Under the pieces are notes generated by a model that ran no database searches, was not told the DNA's origin, and worked only from the letters and a program-made list of their open reading frames with translations. From positions 1,860,001 to 1,924,000 of the forward strand of contig NZ_JAKWJU010000002.1 in NCBI RefSeq assembly GCF_022524345.1: DNA of 64,000 nucleotides, in the 5' to 3' direction. The DNA comes from Streptomyces marispadix. Its GTDB lineage: Bacteria; Actinomycetota; Actinomycetes; Streptomycetales; Streptomycetaceae. Shown in pieces: positions 52,004 through 60,922 of this stretch (position 1 is the first letter of the stretch; the number at the start of each line of letters is the position of its first letter). The translations under genes were made by a program, and so were the position numbers.

Positions 52004-52948
52004 TCACTCGAAGCGGGCCACCGCCGTCATCGTCGGGCGCATGTTCCGTACGGCCGGGAGGCGCCGCATCAAGGGCGCCAGTACCCCGTGGTAGAAGCCA
52101 CGGCCGCGGGGCGGAGGCAGTTCGCGGACCTCGCGGATGCGGGGGTGGAACCCGCGGACCGTGCTCAGTTCGCCGGCGTCCAGGCCCCAGGGCATCGGCG
52201 GCGGCCGGTAGCCCTGCGGCGTGCGCATGGCACCGCTCGTCGTGCGGTCGCTGAACCACTTGGGCACCGCGTCGAAGACGAGCGAGCCGCCGCGGAAACG
52301 CTCCGCGCAGCCCGCCACCAACTCCCGTACCTCGTCGGGCTGTAGATACATCAGCAGGCCCTGCGCCGTGATCAGCACGCCGCGTCCGGGGTCGACCTCG
52401 TCCCGCCAGGACAGGTCGAGGGCCGACCGGGCGAGGGTGCGCCGGCGTTCGGCGTCGGGGAGCAGGCGGGTACGCACCTCGGCGGTCTCGGGCAGCTCCA
52501 CGCACAGCCAGCGGGCCCGTCCGTTGTCGACCCGCCAGAACTGCGTCTCCAGGCCCTCGGCGAGTGTGACGACCGTGCCGTCGGGATGTTCCGCGAGGAA
52601 GGCCCGTACCGCCGCGTCGAACGTGCGGACCCGGAGCGCATGCCCCTGTGCCAGAAGGGGGGCGGGCTCCCCGAACGTCTCCGTGAAGGGGTAGTCGATG
52701 CGCCGTACCAGCTCGACGGCCTTCGGGTCGTCGAGCACGGTTCCGGGCCGTCCCGCTTCGCAGGCGCGCTGCCACAGATTCCACAGCAGGGTCTCCGGCA
52801 CACCGCTGAGCCGTACGGGACACCGCTCACCGCCGGACCCGTACTCCGGCTCGTTCCCGGACTCGGACCCGGACTCGGACTCGGACTCGGACTCGTTGCC
52901 AGGCTCGGCCATCTCCCGCTCCCAACGTGGAAGGCGTTCACCGCTCAT
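52004..52948 (-). CDS. SAM-dependent methyltransferase, TcmP/LCM type
   Basis: The protein has the leucine-carboxyl-methyltransferase-like fold (PF04072): PETLLWNLWQRACEAGRPGTVLDDPKAVELVRRID at the start, LAEGLETQFWRVDNGRARWLCVELPE as the SAM-binding part, and GVLITAQGLLMYLQPDEVREL. Many relatives are O-methyltransferases of secondary metabolism. An N-terminal Glu/Ser repeat (ESESESESGSESG) is coded by hexamers. ATG at 52948 (after GGGGAA) is chosen; ATG at 52912 is also possible. The substrate is unknown. Confidence 0.86.
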   Translation of the reverse strand: MSGERLPRWEREMAEPGNESESESESGSESGNEPEYGSGGERCPVRLSGVPETLLWNLWQRACEAGRPGTVLDDPKAVELVRRIDYPFTETFGEPAPLLAQGHALRVRTFDAAVRAFLAEHPDGTVVTLAEGLETQFWRVDNGRARWLCVELPETAEVRTRLLPDAERRRTLARSALDLSWRDEVDPGRGVLITAQGLLMYLQPDEVRELVAGCAERFRGGSLVFDAVPKWFSDRTTSGAMRTPQGYRPPPMPWGLDAGELSTVRGFHPRIREVRELPPPRGRGFYHGVLAPLMRRLPAVRNMRPTMTAVARFE

Positions 52949-53027
52949 CCCGGTTCCCCGACCCAACCCCCGGGCGGTGTACGGCCATTCAACACCCGTC
53001 CGCGCCCCTGGCAGGCGGACACCGCGC

Positions 53028-53678
53028 CTACGCCTTGCGCGCCAGCAGGAACGCCTGCGGCGTCGTCTCCATGCCACGGTCGTCCGGCTCGCGCCACATC
53101 CGCGCCTGGACGGGCAGTCCGGCCGCGTCCAGCAGCGCGGCTACGTCGTCCGGCCGCCGCCGGTGGAAGTCGAGGGCGACCGGGTGGCCGAGCGGGCGGG
53201 CCAGGTAAAGGGGCTCGTCGCCGACCTGGAAGGAGATCAGCAGATGGCCGCCCGGCACGAGGACCCGCTCGAACTCCTCGAAGACCTGCGGGAGTTGCTC
53301 GTCGGGCGTATGGATCACCGAGTGCCAGGCCAATATCCCGGCGAGGGAGCGGTCCGCCTGGTCGAGGGCCGTCATCGTGCCCTCGTCGAACCGCAGGTCC
53401 GGATTGGTCTCACGCGCCAACTCGACCATGCGAGGCGACAGGTCGACGCCGTATACCGACAGCCCCAGCTCGCGCAGATGCGCCGTCACCCGCCCGGGAC
53501 CGCACCCCAGATCGGCGACGCGTCCGCCCCCGGCGGCCAGCACCAGTTCGGCGAATGCGGCAAGCATCGAACGGTCCAGCGGCTTGGCCGCCAGTTCGTC
53601 GTGGAAGCGTTCGGCGTAGTCGGCGGCCACGGCGTCGTAGAAGACGCGCGTGGCCCTCAGATGGTCGGGTCCGGTCAC
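53028..53678 (-). CDS. Class I SAM-dependent methyltransferase
   Basis: The 216-residue protein has motif I VADLGCGPGRVTAHL, the acidic residue in YGVDLSPRMVELA, LAWHSVIHTPDEQL and VLVPGGHLLISFQ, a complete Methyltransf_11/25 pattern. GTG at 53678 is the only reasonable start, though no strong ribosome site is seen. It lies in the same direction as the TcmP-type gene, 79 bp before it, so the two may be co-transcribed. The substrate is unknown. Confidence 0.88.
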   Translation of the reverse strand: MTGPDHLRATRVFYDAVAADYAERFHDELAAKPLDRSMLAAFAELVLAAGGGRVADLGCGPGRVTAHLRELGLSVYGVDLSPRMVELARETNPDLRFDEGTMTALDQADRSLAGILAWHSVIHTPDEQLPQVFEEFERVLVPGGHLLISFQVGDEPLYLARPLGHPVALDFHRRRPDDVAALLDAAGLPVQARMWREPDDRGMETTPQAFLLARKA

Positions 53679-53795
53679 AGGCGGCGACGATAACAGCCCT
53701 ACGAGCGGCGGAAGTTGGGCACTCGGGGCAACGCAAGCGCCCGCCCGGCGGCATACCGGGCGGGCGCGTACGGAAGGGACCCGCGGCCACGCCAG

Positions 53796-53857
53796 GAGGC
53801 CCGGCCCTGAGGCAGCACCTCCGGAGGCACCGCCCTGAGGCCCGGCCCTGAGGCAGC
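53796..53857. repeat. 20-bp direct repeat AGGCCCGGCCCTGAGGCAGC
   Basis: Two exact copies at 53796-53815 and 53838-53857 lie in the gap between the methyltransferase and mmsA. Confidence 0.85.
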
Positions 53858-53863
53858 CCTCCT

Positions 53864-53886
53864 GGGCCGCCGCTCCTCTGCGGCCC
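53864..53886 (-). terminator. Hairpin after mmsA
   Basis: GGGCCGC (53864-53870) pairs with GCGGCCC (53880-53886), about 16 bp after the mmsA stop, and probably ends the iol operon transcript. Confidence 0.5.
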
Positions 53887-53901
53887 CCTACGACGGCGCC
53901 C

Positions 53902-55398
53902 CTACGACGACGTCGGGAAACCCAGGTTGACCCCGCCGCTCTCCGCCGGGTCGGGCCAGCGCGTGGTGACGACCTTGCCTCGCGTGTAGAAGGCGACGCC
54001 GTCGTTGCCGTAGATGTGCAGGTCGCCGAAGAGGGAGTCCTTCCAGCCGCCGAAGGAGTGGTAGCCGACGGGGACCGGGATGGGCACGTTGATGCCCACC
54101 ATGCCTGCCTCGACCTCCAGTTGGAAGCGGCGGGCCGCGCCGCCGTCACGGGTGAAGACAGCGGTGCCGTTGCCCCACTTGCTGCTGTTGATGAGCTTGA
54201 TCGCCTCGTCGTAGCTGTCGGCCCGCACCACGCACAGCACCGGGCCGAAGATCTCGTCGCGGTAGGCGTCCATGTCCGGTGAGACGTTGTCGAGGAGGGA
54301 GACGCCGAGGAAGAAGCCGTCCTCGTGGCCCTCGACGGAGTATCCGGTGCCGTCGACGACGACGTCGGCGCCCTGTTCACGTGCGCCGCCCACGTAGGAG
54401 GCGACCTTGTCGCGGTGTTCGCGGGTGATCAGCGGCCCCATCTCGGAGGAGGGGTCGCCGCCAGGTCCGATGCGCAGCTTGTGCGCGCGCTCGGCGATCT
54501 TCGACACCAGTTCGTCGCCCGCGTCGCCGACGGCTACGACCACGGAGACCGCCATGCAGCGCTCGCCCGCGGAGCCGTAGGCGGCCGAGACGGCGTTGTC
54601 GGCGGCGAAGTCCAGGTCGGCGTCCGGGAGTACGAGCATGTGGTTCTTCGCGCCGCCCAGCGCCTGTACCCGCTTGCCGTGCGCGACGGCCTCCGACTGG
54701 ATGTACTTCGCGATCGGCGTCGAGCCGACGAAGCTGACGGCCGCCACGTCCGGGTGCGACAGCAGCCGGTCCACGGCGGTCTTGTCGCCGTTGACGACGT
54801 TGAGCACGCCCTCGGGCAGCCCGGCCTCGGCGGCGAGTTCGGCGAGCCGGTAGGGCGCGGACGGGTCCTTCTCGCTGGGCTTGAGGACGAAGGTGTTGCC
54901 GCAGGCGATCGCGAGCGGGAACATCCACATCGGCACCATCGCGGGGAAGTTGAACGGCGTGATGCCCGCGACGACTCCGAGCGGCTGCCGGATGGAGGCG
55001 ACGTCGACGCGGCTGGAGACCTGCGTGGACAGCTCTCCCTTGAGCTTCTCCGGGATGCCGCAGGCCAGTTCGAGGATCTCCATGCCGCGGGCGACCTCGC
55101 CGAGCGCGTCGGAGTGGACCTTGCCGTGCTCGGCGGTGATGAGCGCGGCGATCTCGTCCCGGTGAGCGTCCACCAGCTCCCGGTACTTGAAGAGGAACGC
55201 GGTGCGCTTCGCGAGCGAGGTCTGCGACCACTCCGCGTAGGCACGCCGGGCGGCGTCGACGGCGGAGTCGACCTCCTCGACCGAGGCGAACGAGACGCTC
55301 AGGGGCTGGGCGCCGGTGGCCGGGTCGTAGACCGGTCCCGCGTTTCCGGAGGCGGACTCGACGGCCTTGCCGCCGATCCAGTGGCCGAGGGTCTTCAT
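53902..55398 (-). CDS. mmsA: Methylmalonate-semialdehyde dehydrogenase (CoA-acylating)
   Basis: The 498-residue aldehyde dehydrogenase has C281 as catalytic cysteine in AGERCMAVS, preceded by GITPFNFPAMVPMWMFPLAIA and GSTPIAKYI, which are specific to the MmsA/IolA branch. The enzyme turns malonate semialdehyde into acetyl-CoA and CO2, the last step of inositol breakdown, and also serves valine catabolism. It is the last gene of the iol operon, about 165 bp after iolD. Confidence 0.96.
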   Translation of the reverse strand: MKTLGHWIGGKAVESASGNAGPVYDPATGAQPLSVSFASVEEVDSAVDAARRAYAEWSQTSLAKRTAFLFKYRELVDAHRDEIAALITAEHGKVHSDALGEVARGMEILELACGIPEKLKGELSTQVSSRVDVASIRQPLGVVAGITPFNFPAMVPMWMFPLAIACGNTFVLKPSEKDPSAPYRLAELAAEAGLPEGVLNVVNGDKTAVDRLLSHPDVAAVSFVGSTPIAKYIQSEAVAHGKRVQALGGAKNHMLVLPDADLDFAADNAVSAAYGSAGERCMAVSVVVAVGDAGDELVSKIAERAHKLRIGPGGDPSSEMGPLITREHRDKVASYVGGAREQGADVVVDGTGYSVEGHEDGFFLGVSLLDNVSPDMDAYRDEIFGPVLCVVRADSYDEAIKLINSSKWGNGTAVFTRDGGAARRFQLEVEAGMVGINVPIPVPVGYHSFGGWKDSLFGDLHIYGNDGVAFYTRGKVVTTRWPDPAESGGVNLGFPTSS

Positions 55399-55563
55399 AT
55401 GGCGGCTCTGCTTTCTGTGGTGGGTTCGGGGGCCTTGACGGCCGTGGTGACGGTGCGGTTCACGGGGTGAACAGGGGCCTGGATCACGGGACTCGGGCCG
55501 ACGCCCCTTCGCATCCGGCCGGGCCGGTGGACGCCGGCGGGTGCGCGGGCACGGGCGTGGGCG

Positions 55564-57537
55564 CTACAGATGGCGGCGCCTCGCCGCCGCTTGGCGTTCG
55601 TACTCCTCACGTGCCTTGCGGGCCGCGGGGCGCTCGGAGGTCTCCGCCACCACCACGTCCCACCAGGCTGCCGCCACGGGCGGCGCGGCTGCGGACGGTC
55701 CGGTGTCGGTCTCCACGTACACACACGTCGGACGGTCGGAGTCCCGCGCCCGCGCGAGCGCGGTGCGCAACTCGCCCACGGTCTTCGCGACCACGGCGTC
55801 CATGCCCAGCGAGGCCGCGTTGGCGGCCAGGTCCACGGGCAGCGGATCACCGGTGTACGAACCGTCGGCCGCGCGATAGCGGTAGGCCGTGCCGAAGCGT
55901 TCGGCGCCGGTCTGCTCGGAGAGGCCGCCGATGGAGGCGTAGCCGTGGTTCTGCACCAGCACCACGTTGATGTTCAGGCCCTCCTGCACGGCGGTGACGA
56001 TCTCGCCGGGCAGCATCAGATACGTGCCGTCGCCCACAAGGGCCCACACCGGACGGTCGGGGGCGGCGAGCCGTACGCCGATGGCGCCGGGGATCTCGTA
56101 GCCCATGCAGGAGTAGCCGTACTCCAGGTGGTACTGGCGCGGCGAGCGGGCCCGCCACAGCTTGTGCAGGTCGCCGGGCAGTGAGCCCGCGGCGTTGACG
56201 ACGACGTCCTCGTCGCCGACGACACCGTCCAGGGCGCCGATCACCTGGGTCTGGGTGGGGCGTGCGCCGTCGTCCTCGGCGGCGTAGGCGGCCTCGACCG
56301 TGCGTTCCCACTCCGCCTTGCCCCTGGCGTACTCCTCCTCGTACGCGGCGGCGACGCGGTGGCCCGGCAGCGCCGCCGTCAGCGCCTCCAGTGCCGCGCG
56401 GGCGTCGGCCACGACCGTACGGGCGCCCATCTTGTGAGCGTCGAAGCCGGTGATGTTGATGTTGAGGAAGCGGACGCCTGGTTCGGCGAAGAGCGTGTTC
56501 GAGGCGGTGGTGAAGTCGCTGTAGCGGGTGCCGACTCCGATGACGAGGTCCGCGGTGCGCGCCAGGTCGTCGGCGACGGCCGTGCCGGTGTGGCCGATCG
56601 CGCCCACGTCGCACGGGTGGTCGTGGCGCAGCGAGCCCTTTCCCGCCTGGGTGCTGGCGACGGGAATGCCGGTGGCGCCGGCGAGCGCGCGCAGCGCGTC
56701 CTCGGCCTCGCTGTGGTGGATGCCGCCGCCCGCGACGATCAGGGGCCTGCGGGCTTCCAGCACGTCACCGGCCGCGGCCGTGATCTCGGCGGCCTCGGGC
56801 GCGGGCCGCCGTACGTGCCATACCCGTTCGCCGAAGAACTCCACGGGCCAGTCGTACGCCTCGGCCTGCACGTCCTGCGGCAGCGCCAGCGTGACCGCAC
56901 CGGTCTCGGCCGGGTCGGCGAGGACGCGCATGGCCTGGAGGGCGGCGGGGATCAGCGCCTCGGCCCGGTGCACGCGGTCGAAGTAGCGGGAGACAGGCCG
57001 CAGCGCGTCGTTGACGGACACATCGCCCGCGCCGGGCGCTTCGAGCTGCTGGAGCACGGGGTCGGCGGTGCGGGTCGCGAAGATGTCGCCGGGCAGCAGC
57101 AGTACGGGCAGCCGGTTGACGGTGGCGAGTGCCGCGCCGGTGACGAGGTTGGTGGCGCCGGGGCCGATGGACGTGGTGACGGCGTGAGCGGAGAGGCGGT
57201 TGCGCTGGCGGGCGTAGCCGACTGCCGCGTGCACCATGGCCTGTTCGTTGCGGCCCTGGAAGTAGCGCAGCGGTGCGTCGTCGCCCTGGCCGCTCTCCAC
57301 GAGGGCCTGCCCGATGCCGGCGACGTTGCCGTGGCCGAAGATGCCCCAGCACGCGTCGATCAGCCGGTGGCGCACGCCGTCGCGCTCGGTGTACTGGGCT
57401 GCGAGGAAACGCACCAGCGCCTGGGCGACGGTCAGCCGGACGGTGCCGGTACCCGCACCGGTACGGGCGCCGGTGCCCGCGTGGCCGTCCCGATGTCCGC
57501 CGCCGGAGCGGCCTTCCGGTTCCGGTACGGAGTTCAC
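55564..57537 (-). CDS. iolD: 3D-trihydroxycyclohexane-1,2-dione acylhydrolase IolD
   Basis: The 657-residue ThDP enzyme opens the inositol-derived ring. Motifs include GIFGHGNVAGIGQAL, the ThDP Glu in GRNEQAMVHAAVGYA, GPGATNLVTGAA and the metal/ThDP motif GDGTYLMLPGEIVTAVQEGLNINVVLVQNHGY. Its GTG overlaps the iolB stop as GTGA; the frame open upstream is the shadow of iolB. The first 30 residues are a Gly/Thr repeat that differs from family members. Confidence 0.95.
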   Translation of the reverse strand: MNSVPEPEGRSGGGHRDGHAGTGARTGAGTGTVRLTVAQALVRFLAAQYTERDGVRHRLIDACWGIFGHGNVAGIGQALVESGQGDDAPLRYFQGRNEQAMVHAAVGYARQRNRLSAHAVTTSIGPGATNLVTGAALATVNRLPVLLLPGDIFATRTADPVLQQLEAPGAGDVSVNDALRPVSRYFDRVHRAEALIPAALQAMRVLADPAETGAVTLALPQDVQAEAYDWPVEFFGERVWHVRRPAPEAAEITAAAGDVLEARRPLIVAGGGIHHSEAEDALRALAGATGIPVASTQAGKGSLRHDHPCDVGAIGHTGTAVADDLARTADLVIGVGTRYSDFTTASNTLFAEPGVRFLNINITGFDAHKMGARTVVADARAALEALTAALPGHRVAAAYEEEYARGKAEWERTVEAAYAAEDDGARPTQTQVIGALDGVVGDEDVVVNAAGSLPGDLHKLWRARSPRQYHLEYGYSCMGYEIPGAIGVRLAAPDRPVWALVGDGTYLMLPGEIVTAVQEGLNINVVLVQNHGYASIGGLSEQTGAERFGTAYRYRAADGSYTGDPLPVDLAANAASLGMDAVVAKTVGELRTALARARDSDRPTCVYVETDTGPSAAAPPVAAAWWDVVVAETSERPAARKAREEYERQAAARRRHL

Positions 57538-58547
57538 TCGCCCTCCCCTTCCACTGTCGGTGCGTGGTAGAGCGGCAGCCTTGGATCGACAGGCTGCTCT
57601 TCCCAACTGCCTCGGATCCAGGCGTGTTCTGGATGGTCGCAGATTAGCCACGCACGCTCCAGCCCGGGTCCGGCCATCACGTTCAGGTAGTACATGTCGT
57701 GGCCGGGCGCGGCGATCGACGGGCCGTGCCAGCCGTCGGGGATCAGCACGGCGTCGCCGTCGCGCACCTCGGCGAGCACGTCGGTGGCGCTGCCGGGCCC
57801 GGAAGGCGAGACCCGCTGATAGCCCAGCCCGGGTACGGCGCCGCCGTCGCCGTCCGCCGGAAGGTGCGGGGCGATCTCGAAGTAGTAGATCTCCTCCAGT
57901 TCGCTCTCGACGCCGGGCCGGTCCTCGTCGTGCTTGTGCGGCGGATACGAGGACCAGTTGCCGCCGGGTGTCAGCACCTCCACGGCGATGAGCTGGTCGG
58001 CCTCGAAGACGCCTGCCGCGCCGAAGTTGTTGACCTGGCGGGAGCAGTTGCCCCTGCCGCGCAGTTCGACGGGCACGCCGGAGGCCGGTCCGTAGCGTGC
58101 GGGCAGCCGCCGGGTGCAGCGGGCCCCGGTCAGCGCGAAGCGTCCGCCGCCGCTGCTGGTGATGCGTACATCGGCGTCGCGCGGCACATACGCGAAGTCG
58201 CTGACGCCCTCGAAGACGCTCGGGCGGCCCCGGAGCGGGAACGTCCGGTCCTCGGCCTCCACCGTGCATCCGCCGCTGAGCGGCAGCACGATCCACTCGC
58301 TCTCGCCGGTGGCGAACTCATGGGTGCCGCCGGGCTCCAACTCCACCACGCGCAGCGAGGAGTAGCCCCAGCCGGCCCGCCGGGGGTCGATGTCGAGGGC
58401 GTAGGGACCTGCGGCGGCGCTGCCCGCCGGCAGATGGAAGCCGCCGCCCGCGCCCCGGGTGCCGGTGCCGACCGTGGTGTTCGTGCTGCCTGTACCGACT
58501 GCGCTGCCCGTACCGCCTGTGCCTGTGCTGCTCGTCATGCTCGCCAT
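57534..58547 (-). CDS. iolB: 5-deoxyglucuronate isomerase IolB
   Basis: The 337-residue double-cupin enzyme has the metal motif YPPHKHDEDRPGVESELEEIYYF and DGWHGPSIAAPGHDMYYLNVMAG near the end. It converts 5-deoxy-glucuronate to 2-deoxy-5-ke-gluconate. About 35 N-terminal residues are Gly/Thr repeats (GTGGTGSAVGTGS) outside the fold; an ATG at 58538 would shorten this tail by three residues. It is between the aldolase and iolD genes. Confidence 0.95.
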   Translation of the reverse strand: MASMTSSTGTGGTGSAVGTGSTNTTVGTGTRGAGGGFHLPAGSAAAGPYALDIDPRRAGWGYSSLRVVELEPGGTHEFATGESEWIVLPLSGGCTVEAEDRTFPLRGRPSVFEGVSDFAYVPRDADVRITSSGGGRFALTGARCTRRLPARYGPASGVPVELRGRGNCSRQVNNFGAAGVFEADQLIAVEVLTPGGNWSSYPPHKHDEDRPGVESELEEIYYFEIAPHLPADGDGGAVPGLGYQRVSPSGPGSATDVLAEVRDGDAVLIPDGWHGPSIAAPGHDMYYLNVMAGPGLERAWLICDHPEHAWIRGSWEEQPVDPRLPLYHAPTVEGEGE

Positions 58548-58590
58548 CCTTGCCGCATCGCCGTACGCCGTACTCGCTGTCCGGGGCGGG

Positions 58591-59472
58591 TCACAGCAGT
58601 CCCACCGCCGTGTCCACGGCGCCCGCCACGTCCCCGTCCGCCGGGTAGAGCAGGGACCGTCCTACGACGAGTCCCCGCACGGTGGGCATGCGCAGCGCCG
58701 TGCGCCATCTGTCGTACGCCCCCTCCTGATCGCCGTTGGTCTCGCCGCCCAGCAGCACCACCGGAAGCGTCGACGTCTCGCACACCCACTCCATGTCGCC
58801 GGGGTCCTCCGCGACGGGAAGCTTCAGCCAGCTATAGGCGGACGTGCCGCCGAGGCCGGAGGCGATGGCCACGGAGCGGATGATCGCCTCGGCGCTGAGG
58901 TCGTTGCGGACCGTGCCGTCCACTCGGCGGGAGATGAACGGCTCGATGAAGACGGGCAGTCGCCGGGCCGCCATGTCGTCCACAGCGCGGGCCGTGGCAT
59001 GCATCGTCGCCAGCGAACCGGCGTCGTCGAGGTCGATCCGCAGCAGTGCCTTGCCCGCGTCGAAGCGCAGCCGTTCGATGTCCTCGGCCCGGTATCCGGT
59101 GAACCGGTCGTCGAGTTCGTACGAGGCTCCCGCCAGCCCCCCGCGGTTCATCGAACCCATGACGACCTTGTTCTCGAGCGCCCCCAGGAGCAGCAGGTCC
59201 TCCAGGATGTCCGCCGTCGCCAGCACGCCGTCGACCCCGGGACGGGACAGTGCCGTGATCAGACGCTCCAGGAGCTGTGCGCGGTTGGCCATGGCGAGTT
59301 CGCTGCCGCCGACGCCCAGTGCCCCGCGTGCGGGGTGGTCGGCGGCGACGATCATCAGCTTGCCGCTGTCGCCGATCAGGGGGCGCCTGGTGCGTCTCTC
59401 GGCGGCCTCCGCGATCGCCTCCGGGTGCCGGGCCCGTACGGCGACGAGGTCACGAATGCTGATGCTGCTCAA
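58591..59472 (-). CDS. Class I aldolase of the Cgl0158/LacD-like family (IolJ role)
   Basis: The 293-residue TIM-barrel protein starts MSSISIRDLVAVRARHPEAI, has LMIVAADHPARGALG near residue 40, and YSWLKLPVAED with the probable Schiff-base lysine near residue 219. Homologues in actinobacterial inositol clusters replace IolJ and split 2-deoxy-5-keto-gluconate 6-phosphate into dihydroxyacetone phosphate and malonate semialdehyde. Position between iolC and iolB supports this role. Confidence 0.9.
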   Translation of the reverse strand: MSSISIRDLVAVRARHPEAIAEAAERRTRRPLIGDSGKLMIVAADHPARGALGVGGSELAMANRAQLLERLITALSRPGVDGVLATADILEDLLLLGALENKVVMGSMNRGGLAGASYELDDRFTGYRAEDIERLRFDAGKALLRIDLDDAGSLATMHATARAVDDMAARRLPVFIEPFISRRVDGTVRNDLSAEAIIRSVAIASGLGGTSAYSWLKLPVAEDPGDMEWVCETSTLPVVLLGGETNGDQEGAYDRWRTALRMPTVRGLVVGRSLLYPADGDVAGAVDTAVGLL

Positions 59473-59639
59473 GGAAGTTGCTCGCTTTCATGGCCGCCCG
59501 CGCGGGCGGGGGCCGGACGGAGAGGGACCGGGGGTACAGGGGGCCGTGGCTGGTACGCGTCGAGGCGGCGCGGACGGCCACCGGTGCCGGGCCCCGGGCC
59601 GCCCCCGGGAGGATCAGCTCGGCGGGCCCGCTCGGCCCG

Positions 59640-60680
59640 TCAGCTCCTCATCAGCTCCTCGACCTCTTCCGCCGTGGGCATCGCGGTGGAGCAGGCCAGC
59701 CGCGAGGCGACGAGCGCGCCCGCAGCGTTCGCGTACCGCATCACGTACTCCAAGTCCCAGCCGGAGAGCAGCCCGTGGCAGAGCGAACCCCCGAACGAGT
59801 CGCCCGCGCCGAGGCCGTTGACGACTTCGACGGGGTGCGGGGGCACTTCCACGCGGGTGCCGTCACGGTGTGCGGCGAGCACGCCCTTGGGTCCCTGTTT
59901 GACGACGGCGAGTTCGACGCCCGCCTCCAGCAGGGCGTCGGCGCAGCCCTGCGGTTCGCGGGTCCCGGTGGCCACTTCGCACTCGTCGAGATTGCCCACG
60001 GCGACGGTGGCGTTCGCCAGGGCCCGGCGGTAGTGCGGGCGGGCCTCGGCCATGACGTCCTCCACCGGGACGTCCCGTCCCCCGCCCCTTCCGGCGCCTC
60101 CGCCGCGGCCCCAGAACATCGGCCGCCAGTCCATGTCGAAGACGGTGGCCGAGGGTGCGCCGCCGGGGTGCCGCGTCCGGCTCTGCGAGCGGGCCTGAAG
60201 CGCTTCCAGCGTCGTCGTACGGCTGGGCTCCGCGCACAGCCCGGTGCCGGTGACCCAGAAGACACCAGCGGATCGGATCGCGTCGAAGTCCAGCCCGTCG
60301 GGGACGAGTTCGAGGTCGGGGGCCTTCGGCTCGCGGTAGAAGTACAGCGGGAAGTCGTCCGGCGGGAAGATCTCGCAGAAGGTCACGGGCGTCGGGTACT
60401 CGGCGACGGGCGTCACCCAGCGGTCGTCGACGCCGAAGCCCCGAAGCGCCTGATGGCAGTACTCGCCGAACGGGTCGTCCCCGGTACGGCTGATGACGGC
60501 ACTGCGGCGGCCGAGCCGGGCGGCGGCCACGGCCACATTGGTCGCCGAGCCGCCGAGGAACTTCCCGAACGTCTCGACCTGCGGCAGCGGCACCCCCGTC
60601 TGGAGCGGATAGATGTCGACACCGATGCGGCCCATCGTGACAACGTCGTGCGGCTCTTCCCTGACGGCCGTGGATGCCAT
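59640..60680 (-). CDS. iolC: 5-dehydro-2-deoxygluconokinase IolC
   Basis: The 346-residue PfkB-family kinase has the opening VVTMGRIGVDIYPLQ, the substrate loop GGSATNVAVAAARLG and the catalytic motif NGLGAGDSFGGSLCHGL. It phosphorylates 2-deoxy-5-keto-gluconate before aldol cleavage. A Gly-rich loop (GRGGGAGRGGGRDV) near residue 195 is longer than usual. It is the promoter-proximal gene of the minus-strand iol operon, divergent from iolE across 242 bp. Confidence 0.95.
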   Translation of the reverse strand: MASTAVREEPHDVVTMGRIGVDIYPLQTGVPLPQVETFGKFLGGSATNVAVAAARLGRRSAVISRTGDDPFGEYCHQALRGFGVDDRWVTPVAEYPTPVTFCEIFPPDDFPLYFYREPKAPDLELVPDGLDFDAIRSAGVFWVTGTGLCAEPSRTTTLEALQARSQSRTRHPGGAPSATVFDMDWRPMFWGRGGGAGRGGGRDVPVEDVMAEARPHYRRALANATVAVGNLDECEVATGTREPQGCADALLEAGVELAVVKQGPKGVLAAHRDGTRVEVPPHPVEVVNGLGAGDSFGGSLCHGLLSGWDLEYVMRYANAAGALVASRLACSTAMPTAEEVEELMRS

Positions 60681-60755
60681 GGACTGCCCTTTCGTGGGTC
60701 GTTCCCTCGGTCGGCCTCCTCATCGTCGGCGCAGACGGCAAAACCTGTCAATGAT

Positions 60756-60826
60756 TTGTCCTTACATACTGACGTCCTGCGAAAGCGAGAAGGGCGTTAC
60801 GTCCGTATGAAACGTTGTCCTTACAT
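60756..60826. promoter_or_regulatory. Two TTGTCCTTACAT operators between iolC and iolE
   Basis: Exact 12-mers TTGTCCTTACAT start at 60756 and 60815, 59 bp apart, in the AT-richest part of the divergent gap. The core TGTCCTTACA agrees at 9 of 10 positions with the motif recalled for the GntR-type IolR of Corynebacterium glutamicum (KGWCHTRACA). A repressor on both sites could close both promoters together. Confidence 0.68.
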
Positions 60827-60922
60827 TCCCTTGACAGTGGCGGCGCCCACGGAGTTGGCTCGCCCCGTCGTCCGGCGGCGACACGTCCCGTAGTGACACG
60901 TACGTAGAGCGAGGAGCCCTCA

